From Kitasatospora aureofaciens (lineage in GTDB: Bacteria > Actinomycetota > Actinomycetes > Streptomycetales > Streptomycetaceae), in NCBI GenBank assembly GCA_000720845.1, contig JODU01000005.1, forward strand, positions 248,001 to 312,000: a stretch of 64,000 nucleotides of DNA. Direction: 5' to 3'. A model generated the notes under the pieces. It saw only the letters and a program-made list of their open reading frames with translations, was not told the origin of the DNA and made no database searches. The translations under genes were made by a program, and so were the position numbers. Below, in pieces: positions 56,034 through 64,000 of this stretch (within the stretch, counting starts at the first letter, position 1; each line of letters begins with the position of its first letter).

Positions 56034-56915
56034 ATGATCGGCCGCTTGCTGGGAAGCCGAACGAAGCGGATGCAACGGACGGGTCCCCTGGCGGCGGTGC
56101 GCACCCCGCCGGACGCGGGAGTACTGAGCTGCCGGGTCCTCGACCCCGTCAACGACCCGGTGCCGGGCGCGGAGTTCACGGTCAGCGACGTCATGGGACG
56201 CAAGGTGGTCGGCGGCGGTACGGACCCCTTCGGATCGTTCGTGGCGACGGTGCCCGCGGGGGAGTACCGGCTCGCCGTGTCCGCCGAGGGATACACCCCG
56301 TACCGCGCCTCCGTGACGGTCGTCCCGGACGCGCTGGCCTCGCTCGGCGACGTGACGCTGCAGGTGGCCCAGCCGCCGGAGCTGCCCGCGCCGGGTGACT
56401 GGGAGATCGAGCCGGCGCACTCCTCGATCGCGTTCACCGCGCGGCACATCGGGCTGGCCCGGATCCACGGCCGGTTCAACTCCTTCGCGGGCGCGGTCCG
56501 GATCGCCGACGACATGCAGCACTCCGCGATGCACGTCGTGATCGACGCGGCGTCCATCGACACCAACGTGAAGATGCGCGACGACCACCTGCGCTCGGCC
56601 GACTTCCTGGACGTGGAGCGGTTTCCGACGCTGGAGTTCTACAGCGACCGGTTCACGCACCGCGGCGGCAACCGGTGGGCCGTCATCGGGGCGCTGTCCC
56701 TGCACGGCGTGACGCGCACGGTCACGCTGGAGACCGAGTACCTCGGACTCGGCAACGGCATGGAGGGCGAGACGCGGGCGGCCTGCCGTGCCACCACCGA
56801 GCTGCACCGCGACGACTTCACGGTGAGCTGGCAGACGATGCTGGCCCGCGGCATCGCCGTGGTCGGCCCCAGCATCCGCATCGACCTCGACGTGCAGATC
56901 GTGCCCAAGAGCTGA
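56034..56915 (+). CDS. YceI-family protein with N-terminal carboxypeptidase-regulatory-like domain
   Basis: 293 residues from the ATG at 56034 (AGAGGG upstream); an ATG at 55986 is an alternative. Residues 25-120 resemble a CarboxypepD-regulatory/transthyretin-like beta domain (VLSCRVLDPVNDPVPGAEFT, AGEYRLAVSAEGYTPYRASV). From about 125 on is the YceI lipocalin-like fold: WEIEPAHSSIAFTARHIGLA, VVIDAASIDTNVKMRDDHLR and ALSLHGVTRTVTLETEYLGL. YceI proteins bind isoprenoid or other amphiphilic ligands. No cleavable signal is clear; the head is basic (MIGRLLGSRTKRMQ). The role in Streptomyces is not established. Confidence 0.87.
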   Translation: MIGRLLGSRTKRMQRTGPLAAVRTPPDAGVLSCRVLDPVNDPVPGAEFTVSDVMGRKVVGGGTDPFGSFVATVPAGEYRLAVSAEGYTPYRASVTVVPDALASLGDVTLQVAQPPELPAPGDWEIEPAHSSIAFTARHIGLARIHGRFNSFAGAVRIADDMQHSAMHVVIDAASIDTNVKMRDDHLRSADFLDVERFPTLEFYSDRFTHRGGNRWAVIGALSLHGVTRTVTLETEYLGLGNGMEGETRAACRATTELHRDDFTVSWQTMLARGIAVVGPSIRIDLDVQIVPKS

Positions 56916-56921
56916 CCGACA

Positions 56922-57176
56922 ATGGCACCCGTGAGCGACGTGAGACATGTACTGGTGCTGCCCGACCGCGACGCCGCGGAGGAGGCCGCCCAGGAGCTCG
57001 GGGACCGCTTCGGGATCGACGAGGAACCGCGGATCCTGAGGGACGCCCTGGCCGGCGAGGACGACGCCGAGGACGCCCAGTGGCTCGTCGTCCTGCGGGA
57101 CGAGCGGGAAGCGCTGGACCCCGGTGAGCTGGACGCGTTCGCCGGGGAGTGGGAGGGCTGGCGCGAGGAGCCCTAG
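56922..57176 (+). CDS. Conserved small hypothetical protein (84 aa)
   Basis: 84 residues, starting six bases after the YceI stop. GTG 56931 is an alternative start. It has a beta-alpha start (VRHVLVLPDRDAAEEAAQEL) and a second strand (DAQWLVVLRDEREALDPGEL), strongly acidic overall, suggesting a small ferredoxin-like alpha/beta fold. No function known; the tight spacing suggests co-transcription with the YceI gene. Confidence 0.75.
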   Translation: MAPVSDVRHVLVLPDRDAAEEAAQELGDRFGIDEEPRILRDALAGEDDAEDAQWLVVLRDEREALDPGELDAFAGEWEGWREEP

Positions 57177-57219
57177 CGCCCGTCCGGCGTTGTCAGTGGT
57201 GCGTGCGATGCTTGTCGCG

Positions 57220-58209
57220 ATGGCCAGGAAGACTGCGAACGACGACCCTCTCGCCCCGGTGACCCTTGCCGTGGGCCAGGAGGACCTCCTGCTCGACCGT
57301 GCCGTGCAGGAGGTGGTGGCCGCCGCCAGGGCCGCCGACGCCGACACGGACGTACGCGACCTCACCCCCGACCAGCTGCAGCCCGGCACCCTCGCCGAGC
57401 TCACCAGCCCCTCGCTCTTCGCCGAGCGCAAAGTCGTGGTCGTACGCAATGCGCAGGACCTGTCCGCCGACACGGTCAAGGACGTCAAGGCATACCTCGC
57501 CGCCCCCGCCGAGGAGATCACCCTCGTCCTGCTGCACGCGGGCGGCGCCAAGGGCAAGGGCGTGCTCGACGCCGGCCGCAAGGCGGGGGCCCGCGAGGTG
57601 GCCTGCCCGAAGATGACGAAGCCCGCCGACCGGCTGGCCTTCACGCGCTCCGAGTTCCGTACGGCCGGGCGGTCCGCCACGCCCGAGGCGTGCCAGGCCC
57701 TGGTCGACGCGATCGGCAGCGACCTCAGGGAGCTGGCCTCGGCGGTGTCCCAGCTGACCGCCGACGTCGAGGGGACCATCGACGAGGCGGTCGTCGGGCG
57801 GTACTACACCGGACGGGCGGAGGCCTCCAGCTTCACCGTCGCCGACCGGGCGGTCGAGGGACGTGCGGCGGAGGCACTGGAGGCGCTGCGCTGGTCGCTG
57901 GCGACCGGCGTGGCACCGGTGCTGATCACCAGCGCACTGGCGCAGGGCGTGCGGGCCATCGGCAAGCTCTCCTCGGCCCGCGGCGGACGCCCCGCCGACC
58001 TCGCCCGCGAGCTGGGCATGCCGCCCTGGAAGATCGACCGTGTCCGGCAGCAGATGCGCGGCTGGACCCCGGACGGCGTCTCCGTGGCGCTGCGCGCGGT
58101 GGCCGAGGCGGACGCGGGGGTGAAGGGCGCCGGGGACGACCCCGAGTACGCCCTGGAGAAGGCCGTGGTGATCGTCGCCCGCGCGGCGCGCTCACGCGGC
58201 CGGTCCTGA
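57220..58209 (+). CDS. holA: DNA polymerase III subunit delta
   Basis: 329 residues from the ATG at 57220 (ATG 57208 also in frame). The N-terminus LAPVTLAVGQEDLLLDRAVQ corresponds to the clamp-binding AAA+-like fold, with LTSPSLFAERKVVVVRNAQD and EEITLVLLHAGGAKGKGVLD. The C-terminal collar domain has AVEGRAAEALEALRWSLATG and GMPPWKIDRVRQQMRGW. Delta opens the beta sliding clamp within the clamp loader. The next gene, rpsT, is convergent; this holA-rpsT-lepA arrangement is common in bacteria. Confidence 0.94.
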   Translation: MARKTANDDPLAPVTLAVGQEDLLLDRAVQEVVAAARAADADTDVRDLTPDQLQPGTLAELTSPSLFAERKVVVVRNAQDLSADTVKDVKAYLAAPAEEITLVLLHAGGAKGKGVLDAGRKAGAREVACPKMTKPADRLAFTRSEFRTAGRSATPEACQALVDAIGSDLRELASAVSQLTADVEGTIDEAVVGRYYTGRAEASSFTVADRAVEGRAAEALEALRWSLATGVAPVLITSALAQGVRAIGKLSSARGGRPADLARELGMPPWKIDRVRQQMRGWTPDGVSVALRAVAEADAGVKGAGDDPEYALEKAVVIVARAARSRGRS

Positions 58210-58287
58210 TCGCGGAGGGTGCCGGACGGGAGCGGATGAGAGAGGGCCCGCTCTTGGTCCTTCCGGCGATCAGACCAGATAAGGGGT

Positions 58288-58554
58288 TCAGCCCTTGAGG
58301 GCGCCGACCTTCTGCGCCAGCGCCGACTTCTTGTTGGCGGCCTGGTTCTTGTGGATGACGCCCTTGGAGACGGCCTTGTCGAGCTGGCGCGAAGCGACGC
58401 GCTGGTACTCGGTGGCCTTCTCGACGTCACCCGCGGCAGCGGCCTCACGGGCCTTGCGGATCGCGGTCTTCAGAGAGGACTTGACGGCCTTGTTGCGCAG
58501 CCGGGCCTTCTCGTTGGTCTTGTTCCGCTTGATCTGGGACTTGATGTTCGCCAC
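58288..58554 (-). CDS. rpsT: 30S ribosomal protein S20
   Basis: 88 residues from a GTG at 58554 with AAAGG upstream. The sequence NIKSQIKRNKTNEKARLRNK and VIHKNQAANKKSALAQKV is S20, a helical, very basic protein that binds 16S rRNA early in 30S assembly. Full length. Divergent from lepA; the 237 bases between hold both promoters. Confidence 0.98.
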   Translation of the reverse strand: MANIKSQIKRNKTNEKARLRNKAVKSSLKTAIRKAREAAAAGDVEKATEYQRVASRQLDKAVSKGVIHKNQAANKKSALAQKVGALKG

Positions 58555-58791
58555 GAATGAGCCTTTGCAGGTTCAGGCACGAGGCCGCGAGGGTCCCGTG
58601 CCGATGATTTCTTGAAGGAGTGCCTCCAGCTGAGAGGGCAAGAGACACAGCCACTCACACTACCAGCGGGTCGTGAAGGGTCCCAAACCCATACCGGCTC
58701 CCCACCCGTGGGACCATGGAGGCTACGTATCGATCCGACCCGAGACCCGAGACCGCAGACACTGCGGACGCCTCAAGAATCAGGACCCTGC

Positions 58792-60660
58792 GTGCCCGCG
58801 ATCCCCAGCCATGTGCCCGAGCCGAGCCGTACCGACCCGGCGCTGATCCGCAACTTCTGCATCATCGCGCACATCGACCACGGCAAGTCCACGCTCGCCG
58901 ACCGGATGCTCCAGCTGACCGGTGTGGTCGAGCAGCGGCAGATGCGCGCCCAGTACCTCGACCGCATGGACATCGAGCGCGAGCGCGGCATCACGATCAA
59001 GTCCCAGGCGGTGCGGTTGCCGTGGGCCCCGACCCATGACAAGGGCGCCACGCACATCCTCAACATGATCGACACCCCGGGGCACGTCGACTTCACCTAC
59101 GAGGTCTCGCGGTCGCTGGCCGCGTGCGAGGGCACCATCCTCCTCGTCGACGCCGCCCAGGGTATCGAGGCCCAGACCCTCGCCAACCTCTACCTGGCGA
59201 TGGAGAACGACCTCACGATCATCCCGGTGCTGAACAAGATCGACCTGCCGGCCGCGCAGCCCGAGAAGTTCGCCGAGGAGCTGGCCAACCTGGTCGGCTG
59301 CGACCCCGACGACGTCCTCAAGGTCTCCGCCAAGACCGGCCTCGGCGTCGACGCGCTGCTGGACAAGGTCGTCGCCGAGATCCCGGCCCCGGTCGGCGTC
59401 AAGGACGCCCCCGCCCGCGCGATGATCTTCGACTCCGTCTACGACTCCTACCGCGGAGTGGTGACGTACGTCCGTGTCATCGACGGCCAGCTCAACAAGC
59501 GCGAGCGGATCCGGATGATGTCCACCGGCGCCACGCACGAGCTGCTGGAGATCGGCACCAACTCGCCGGAGATGCTCTCCGCCGACGGCCTCGGCGTCGG
59601 CGAGGTGGGCTACCTGATCACCGGTGTGAAGGACGTCCGCCAGTCCAAGGTCGGCGACACCGTCACCAGCATGCACAAGGGCGCCCAGGAGGCGCTCGGC
59701 GGCTACAAGGACCCCCGGCCCATGGTCTTCTCCGGCCTGTACCCGCTGGACGGCTCCGACTACCCCGAGCTGCGCGAGGCGCTGGACAAGCTCCAGCTCA
59801 ACGACGCCGCCCTGGTCTACGAGCCGGAGACCTCCGCCGCCCTCGGCTTCGGCTTCCGCGTCGGCTTCCTCGGCCTGCTCCACCTCGACGTGATCCGCGA
59901 GCGGCTGGAGCGCGAGTTCGGACTCGACCTCATCGCCACCGCGCCCAACGTGGTCTACCGCGTGGTCATGGAGGACGGCACCGAGCACACCGTCACCAAC
60001 CCGAGCGAGTTCCCCGAGGGCAAGATCAACGAGGTCTACGAGCCGGTCGTTCGGGCCACGATCCTCGCGCCGACCGAGTTCATCGGCTCGATCATGGAGC
60101 TGTGCCAGACCCGGCGCGGCACCCTGCTCGGCATGGACTACCTCTCCGAGGACCGCGTCGAGATCCGCTACACCCTCCCCCTCGCGGAGATCGTCTTCGA
60201 CTTCTTCGACCAGCTGAAGTCCAAGACCCGCGGCTACGCCTCGCTGGACTACGAGCCCACCGGCGAGCAGACCTCCAGCCTGGTCAAGGTCGACATCCTG
60301 CTGCACGGCGACAAGGTGGACGCCTTCTCGGCCATCACGCACAAGGACGCGGCGTACGCCTACGGCGTGCGTCTCGTCGCCAAGCTGCGCGAGCTGATCC
60401 CTCGGCAGGCCTTCGAGGTGCCCATCCAGGCCGCCATCGGCTCCCGGGTGATCGCCCGCGAGACCATCCGCGCCATCCGCAAGGACGTCCTCGCCAAGTG
60501 CTACGGCGGTGACATCTCCCGGAAGCGGAAGCTGCTGGAGAAGCAGAAGGAAGGCAAGAAGCGGATGAAGATGGTGGGTTCCGTGGAGGTTCCGCAGGAG
60601 GCCTTCATCGCGGTCCTGTCCAGCGATGACAGCGCGGGGTCGGGCAAGGGCAAGAAGTAA
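58792..60660 (+). CDS. lepA: Elongation factor 4 (LepA)
   Basis: 622 residues from a GTG at 58792, chosen because homologous sequence begins there (VPEPSRTDPALIRNFCIIAH). GTPase motifs: G1 AHIDHGKST, the ERGITIKSQAV switch, G3 DTPGH and G4 NKID. EF-G-like domains follow, with the LepA-specific C-terminus (GYASLDYEPTGEQTSSLVKV, YGGDISRKRKLLEKQKEGKK). LepA acts on the ribosome in translation initiation/elongation or 30S assembly. No clear ribosome site. A hairpin lies 40 bases after the stop. Confidence 0.98.
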   Translation: MPAIPSHVPEPSRTDPALIRNFCIIAHIDHGKSTLADRMLQLTGVVEQRQMRAQYLDRMDIERERGITIKSQAVRLPWAPTHDKGATHILNMIDTPGHVDFTYEVSRSLAACEGTILLVDAAQGIEAQTLANLYLAMENDLTIIPVLNKIDLPAAQPEKFAEELANLVGCDPDDVLKVSAKTGLGVDALLDKVVAEIPAPVGVKDAPARAMIFDSVYDSYRGVVTYVRVIDGQLNKRERIRMMSTGATHELLEIGTNSPEMLSADGLGVGEVGYLITGVKDVRQSKVGDTVTSMHKGAQEALGGYKDPRPMVFSGLYPLDGSDYPELREALDKLQLNDAALVYEPETSAALGFGFRVGFLGLLHLDVIRERLEREFGLDLIATAPNVVYRVVMEDGTEHTVTNPSEFPEGKINEVYEPVVRATILAPTEFIGSIMELCQTRRGTLLGMDYLSEDRVEIRYTLPLAEIVFDFFDQLKSKTRGYASLDYEPTGEQTSSLVKVDILLHGDKVDAFSAITHKDAAYAYGVRLVAKLRELIPRQAFEVPIQAAIGSRVIARETIRAIRKDVLAKCYGGDISRKRKLLEKQKEGKKRMKMVGSVEVPQEAFIAVLSSDDSAGSGKGKK

Positions 60661-60700
60661 CCGCCGCGCCGCACGCCGAGTCCGGGCGAAACGGACGTCG

Positions 60701-60734
60701 AGGGGCCCGTCGTACGAAAGTGCGGCGGGTCCCT
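60701..60734 (+). terminator. Probable terminator after lepA
   Basis: AGGGGCCCG and CGGGTCCCT pair around a roughly 14-base loop region. No T tract, as is common in this genus. Confidence 0.5.
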
Positions 60735-60827
60735 TCGCATGTCACGGCCGCGCATCTGTAGGAAGTGACAGGGCGCGGACTCTTACGCGGGGGCCGGTCG
60801 CCCTTTACCCTGATGCCTGCCCCTTAG

Positions 60828-60842
60828 TTACTCGTGAGTTAA
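60828..60842. promoter_or_regulatory. Palindromic operator candidate upstream of the acyl-CoA synthetase gene
   Basis: TTACTCGTGAGTTAA is a near-perfect palindrome, in the leader region of the fatty-acyl-CoA synthetase gene 127 bases before its start. It resembles TetR-family operators of fatty-acid genes (TTACT...AGTAA type). No cognate regulator is in the window. Confidence 0.45.
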
Positions 60843-60968
60843 ACAAGTGACCGGACAACGGTCCGCGCCACTGCCGGAACATCACCTGAACACCGTCCGA
60901 GAGTGAACCAGCCACACCTGAGCCAGCCGCAACGAGCCAGCCGCACCGTCGCGGGCCCGGAGGATGTC

Positions 60969-62846
60969 GTGAGCGACACACAGACACTGATCGAGAACCG
61001 TCCGCCCTCCGTGGCGGGACTCTTCCTGGAGCGGGTGGCCGCCACGCCGGACGCCGAGGCGTACCGCTACCCGGTGCCGCCGGCCGCGGGCGAGGGCCCC
61101 GACGACTGGAAGTCGCTGACCTGGGCGCAGGCCGCCGAGCGGGTCTACGCGATCGCGGCCGGCCTGATCGAGCTGGGCGTGCAGCCCGAGCAGCGGGTGG
61201 CCCTGGCCTCCGCCACCCGGCTGGAGTGGATCCTCGCCGACCTCGGCATCATGTGCGCGGGCGCCGCGACGACCACCGTCTACCCGCAGACCAACGCCGA
61301 CGAATCGGCGTACATCCTCTCCGACTCCGAGAGCCGGGTGCTGATCGCGGAGGACGCCGCGCAGCTGGCCAAGGCGAAGGAGAAGAAGGCGGAGCTGCCC
61401 GACCTCACCCACGTCGTCGTGATCGACCCGGCCGGCGCGGACACCGCCGAGGACTGGGTCCTCACCCTCGACGAACTGGAGCGCAGGGGCGCGGCCCGCC
61501 TGGAGAAGGACGCGCAGCTGATCAAGGAGCGGGTCGGCGCGCTCACCAAGGACCAGCTCGCCACCCTCATCTACACCTCCGGCACCACCGGCCGGCCCAA
61601 GGGCGTCCGGCTCCCGCACGACTGCTGGTCCTACATGGCCAAGGCGATCGCCGCGACCGGCCTGGTCACCAAGGACGACGTGCAGTACCTGTGGCTGCCG
61701 CTCGCGCACGTCTTCGGCAAGGTGCTGACCTCCGGCCAGATCGAGGCCGGTCACGTCACCGCCGTCGACGGCCGGGTCGACAAGATCATCGAGAACCTGC
61801 CGGTCGTCCAGCCGACCTACATGGCGGCCGTGCCCCGCATCTTCGAGAAGGTCTACAACGGCGTCGCCGCCAAGGCCCGCGCGGGCGGCGGGGCCAAGTA
61901 CAAGATCTTCCAGTGGGCCGCCGGCATCGCCCGCGAGTACGCCAAGGTCACCCAGGACAACTTCAAGCGCACCGGCACCGCGAGCGCCCCCGCCGGGCTG
62001 CGCACCAAGCACGCCGTCGCCGACAGGCTCGTCTACGCCAAGATCCGCGAGGCCTTCGGCGGCCGCCTGCGCGCCTGCGTCTCGGGCTCGGCCGCCCTCG
62101 CGCCGGAGATCGGCTACTTCTTCGCCGGAGCCGGCATCCACATCCTGGAGGGCTACGGCCTCACCGAGTCCTCCGCCGCGTCCTTCGTCAACCCCGGGGA
62201 GGCCTACCGCACCGGCACGGTCGGCAAGCCGCTGCCCGGCACCGAGGTGCGCATCGCGGACGACGGCGAGATCCTGCTGCGCGGTCCCGGCATCATGGAG
62301 GGCTACCACAAGCTGCCCGAGAAGACCGCCGAGGTCCTGGAGCCGGACGGCTGGTTCCACACCGGCGACATCGGCGAACTGTCGCCCGACGGCTACCTGC
62401 GGATCACCGACCGCAAGAAGGACCTCATCAAGACGTCCGGCGGCAAGTACATCGCGCCGGCCGAGGTCGAGGGTCAGTTCAAGGCGGTCTGCCCCTACGT
62501 CTCCAACATCCTGGTGCACGGCGCCGACCGGAACTTCTGCACCGCGCTCATCGCCCTCGACGAGGTCGCGATCACCGAGTGGGCGAAGGAGAACGGCCTG
62601 GAGGGCAAGCCGTACGCCGAGATCGTCGCGGCGCCCGTGACCGTCGAGATGGTCGACGGCTACGTCAAGCAGCTCAACGAGGGCCTCCAGCGCTGGCAGA
62701 CCATCAAGAAGTTCCGCCTGCTGCCCCGCGACCTCGACGTCGAACACGGCGAGATCACCCCGAGCCTGAAGCTGAAGCGGCCGGTGGTGGAGCGGGAGTA
62801 CAAGAACCTGATCGAGGAGATGTACGAGGGCTCGCGCGAGGCGTAG
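60969..62846 (+). CDS. Long-chain acyl-CoA synthetase (AMP-forming)
   Basis: 625 residues from a GTG at 60969 with GGAGG six bases upstream. ANL-superfamily motifs: the ATP loop YTSGTTGRPKG, HILEGYGLTESSA, GWFHTGDIGE and ITDRKKDLIKTSGGKYIAP, with the C-terminal catalytic Lys expected in EITPSLKLKRPVVE. The length and the LPLAHVFGK segment match FadD15/ACSL-type long-chain enzymes, which activate fatty acids to acyl-CoA at the membrane. The gene has its own promoter region, with a palindrome that may control it. A hairpin follows at 62862-62907. Confidence 0.93.
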   Translation: MSDTQTLIENRPPSVAGLFLERVAATPDAEAYRYPVPPAAGEGPDDWKSLTWAQAAERVYAIAAGLIELGVQPEQRVALASATRLEWILADLGIMCAGAATTTVYPQTNADESAYILSDSESRVLIAEDAAQLAKAKEKKAELPDLTHVVVIDPAGADTAEDWVLTLDELERRGAARLEKDAQLIKERVGALTKDQLATLIYTSGTTGRPKGVRLPHDCWSYMAKAIAATGLVTKDDVQYLWLPLAHVFGKVLTSGQIEAGHVTAVDGRVDKIIENLPVVQPTYMAAVPRIFEKVYNGVAAKARAGGGAKYKIFQWAAGIAREYAKVTQDNFKRTGTASAPAGLRTKHAVADRLVYAKIREAFGGRLRACVSGSAALAPEIGYFFAGAGIHILEGYGLTESSAASFVNPGEAYRTGTVGKPLPGTEVRIADDGEILLRGPGIMEGYHKLPEKTAEVLEPDGWFHTGDIGELSPDGYLRITDRKKDLIKTSGGKYIAPAEVEGQFKAVCPYVSNILVHGADRNFCTALIALDEVAITEWAKENGLEGKPYAEIVAAPVTVEMVDGYVKQLNEGLQRWQTIKKFRLLPRDLDVEHGEITPSLKLKRPVVEREYKNLIEEMYEGSREA

Positions 62847-62861
62847 GCCCGGGCCGCGGAT

Positions 62862-62907
62862 GTTCGAAGACGTCCGGTTTCCCGTCCGCTTCCGGCCGTC
62901 TTCGAAC
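62862..62907 (+). terminator. Hairpin after the acyl-CoA synthetase gene
   Basis: GTTCGAAGACG and CGTCTTCGAAC are perfect 11-base inverted repeats, 24 bases apart; the loop itself is GC-rich and can pair further. Sixteen bases past the stop, it is placed as a terminator. Confidence 0.65.
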
Positions 62908-63035
62908 GTCTGCTTAGCACGGTTCTCACCCATGGCGGCCCACTTCGGTAACTCCGTGCTTATGGACGGGGCCGGTCTGTCACTCTGTCGGCATCGACTG
63001 CGAGGAACTCGCACGAACTGCCCGGGGAGACGTCC

Positions 63036-64000
63036 ATGGGGGCCATTCCGACGCAGCGGGAGTCCGCCTCCCGCGCCAGCGCGGCGCCCGCGCACGCCGT
63101 TGAGGCATCCGCCGAGGGCTTCGAGGAGTGCGCGCGGGCGCGCGTGACCCTGCTCGGCAGCTCCCTGGCGCCGGGCGCGGCCCGCACGATGGCGCGGGCC
63201 GCGCTCGCCGACTGGTCCGCGCTCGGCCTGCCCGGCACGGAACAGCTGACGGAGCACCTCGCCGCCGACGCCCTGGTCGTCGTCAGCGAGCTGGTCACCA
63301 ACGCCGTGGTGCACGCCGGCACCGACGTCGAGGTGGGCCTCCGGATGGAGGCGACGGGCACCCTGGTCGTCGAGGCCACGGACCAGCACCCGTCCCGCGC
63401 GCCGAGGAGCACCGACCCCGAGATGCCGCACGATCCCACCGAGTACGGGCGCGGCCTGCGGCTGGTCGCCGCGCTCGCGGAGGCCTGGGGCATCACGTAC
63501 CGCCCGGGCACCAAGACGGTGTGGGCGCGGTTGTCGGCCGCGGGCGCGGACACCGCGGGACACACCGACGCGTACGCCGGAGGATGCGGGGCGCGACGCG
63601 GCGAGGCGCCGGACACGGGGGGCCCGGGGGAGGGGACGGACGGCGCGGACGGCGAAGGCACCGGGGTCTGTGAGGGCGGCGGGGCCGACGAGTCCGGCGA
63701 GGACATGCAGGCCGGCCAGGTGAGTTCCGCGGGCCAGGGCGACCAGGTCAGCCAAGGCGGCCGCGACGGCTCGGGGACCTCGGACGCTCCGGGGGCGGAC
63801 GGCCCCCGGATGTCGGACGGTCCGGCGCCGGGTCCGGGCTGTCGGGCGGCCGTACCCGGCGGTGCATCGGCCGTCCCCGGCCGTGCGGCTGGTTCGGGCG
63901 AGGATGGCGTCGGTCGTGCGGTCGGCTCGGACGGTCCGGCGCCGGGTCCGGGCTGTCGGGCGGCCGTACCCGGCGGTGCATCGGCCGTCCCCGGCCGTGC
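63036..64000 (+). CDS. RsbW-type ATP-binding protein, N-terminal part (runs off the window)
   Basis: At least 321 residues from an ATG at 63036 with GGGGAGA upstream; open to the window end. Residues 30-175 are a GHKL/HATPase of the anti-sigma type: ADALVVVSELVTNAVVHAGT (N box) and PTEYGRGLRLVAALAEAWGI (G box). The rest seen is a Gly/Asp/Ala-rich low-complexity region that turns into a 38-residue tandem repeat at the end. In Streptomyces such ATPases regulate sigma factors or are joined to other domains; the fate of the C-terminus is not visible here. Confidence 0.8.
   Translation, partial: MGAIPTQRESASRASAAPAHAVEASAEGFEECARARVTLLGSSLAPGAARTMARAALADWSALGLPGTEQLTEHLAADALVVVSELVTNAVVHAGTDVEVGLRMEATGTLVVEATDQHPSRAPRSTDPEMPHDPTEYGRGLRLVAALAEAWGITYRPGTKTVWARLSAAGADTAGHTDAYAGGCGARRGEAPDTGGPGEGTDGADGEGTGVCEGGGADESGEDMQAGQVSSAGQGDQVSQGGRDGSGTSDAPGADGPRMSDGPAPGPGCRAAVPGGASAVPGRAAGSGEDGVGRAVGSDGPAPGPGCRAAVPGGASAVPGR
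63813..64000 (+). repeat. In-frame 114-base tandem repeat
   Basis: The 74 bases from 63813 recur identically from 63927 to the window end, a period of 114 bases (38 codons). The repeat encodes Gly/Pro/Ala-rich protein such as DGPAPGPGCRAAVPGG. It probably continues beyond the window. Confidence 0.85.

Overview
The window is very GC-rich, uses many GTG starts and four-base start/stop overlaps, and carries rare TTA codons. Its gene order (teichoic-acid glycosyltransferases, proB, proA, nadD, LCP protein, rsfS, phosphoglycerate mutase, tRNA-Ala, leuS, degV, comEA, comEC, YceI, holA, rpsT, lepA, fadD) is that of a Streptomyces chromosome core. All family assignments are from reading the protein sequence; no search was run.

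Layout. Positions 1-5.6 kb: three minus-strand cell-wall polymer genes (a GT2 enzyme cut by the window edge, a GT2-glycerophosphotransferase fusion, a membrane-anchored glycerophosphotransferase-like protein). 5.8-9.0 kb: proline genes proB and proA around a conserved small protein. 9.1-17.3 kb: two related single-pass membrane proteins, an M48 metalloprotease, two tiny membrane proteins, nadD, a divergent LCP protein, rsfS, a histidine phosphatase, then two identical tRNA-Ala(GGC) genes flanking two small zinc-binding proteins. 17.5-20.4 kb: a two-gene redox unit (cytochrome-b-like membrane protein and NuoF-ferredoxin fusion). 20.7-23.8 kb: leuS behind a leucine leader peptide and terminator. 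24-28.8 kb: a coiled-coil membrane protein, degV, comEA and the first half of comEC.

28,776-53,697 is the accessory part: about 24.9 kb inserted inside comEC. ComEC is cut between its membrane-channel domain and its metallo-beta-lactamase domain, which resumes in frame at 53,698. The insert has imperfect terminal inverted repeats. At its left end is a four-gene overlapping operon: tyrosine recombinase, degenerate recombinase-like protein, second tyrosine recombinase, small coiled-coil protein. This resembles Tn554-type transposition modules (tnpA, tnpB, tnpC) enlarged to a recombinase trio. Cargo: a HEPN-like protein; a DUF2290-like protein paired with a UvrD-type helicase; an HNH-type protein divergent from a SLOG-like protein; an orphan membrane protein; a STAND (NB-ARC/TPR) NTPase; a complete ABC-three-component (ABC-3C) system (nuclease-like effector, middle component, Rad50-like ATPase); a right-end winged-helix-like protein; and two defective IS5-family copies. 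The cargo reads as a defence island carried by a site-specific transposon.

53.7-64 kb: the comEC 3' half, a peptidoglycan amidase with a coupled small upstream reading frame, a YceI protein, holA, rpsT (minus), lepA, an acyl-CoA synthetase behind a palindromic operator candidate, and the start of a long anti-sigma-type ATPase protein with in-frame tandem repeats that runs off the window.
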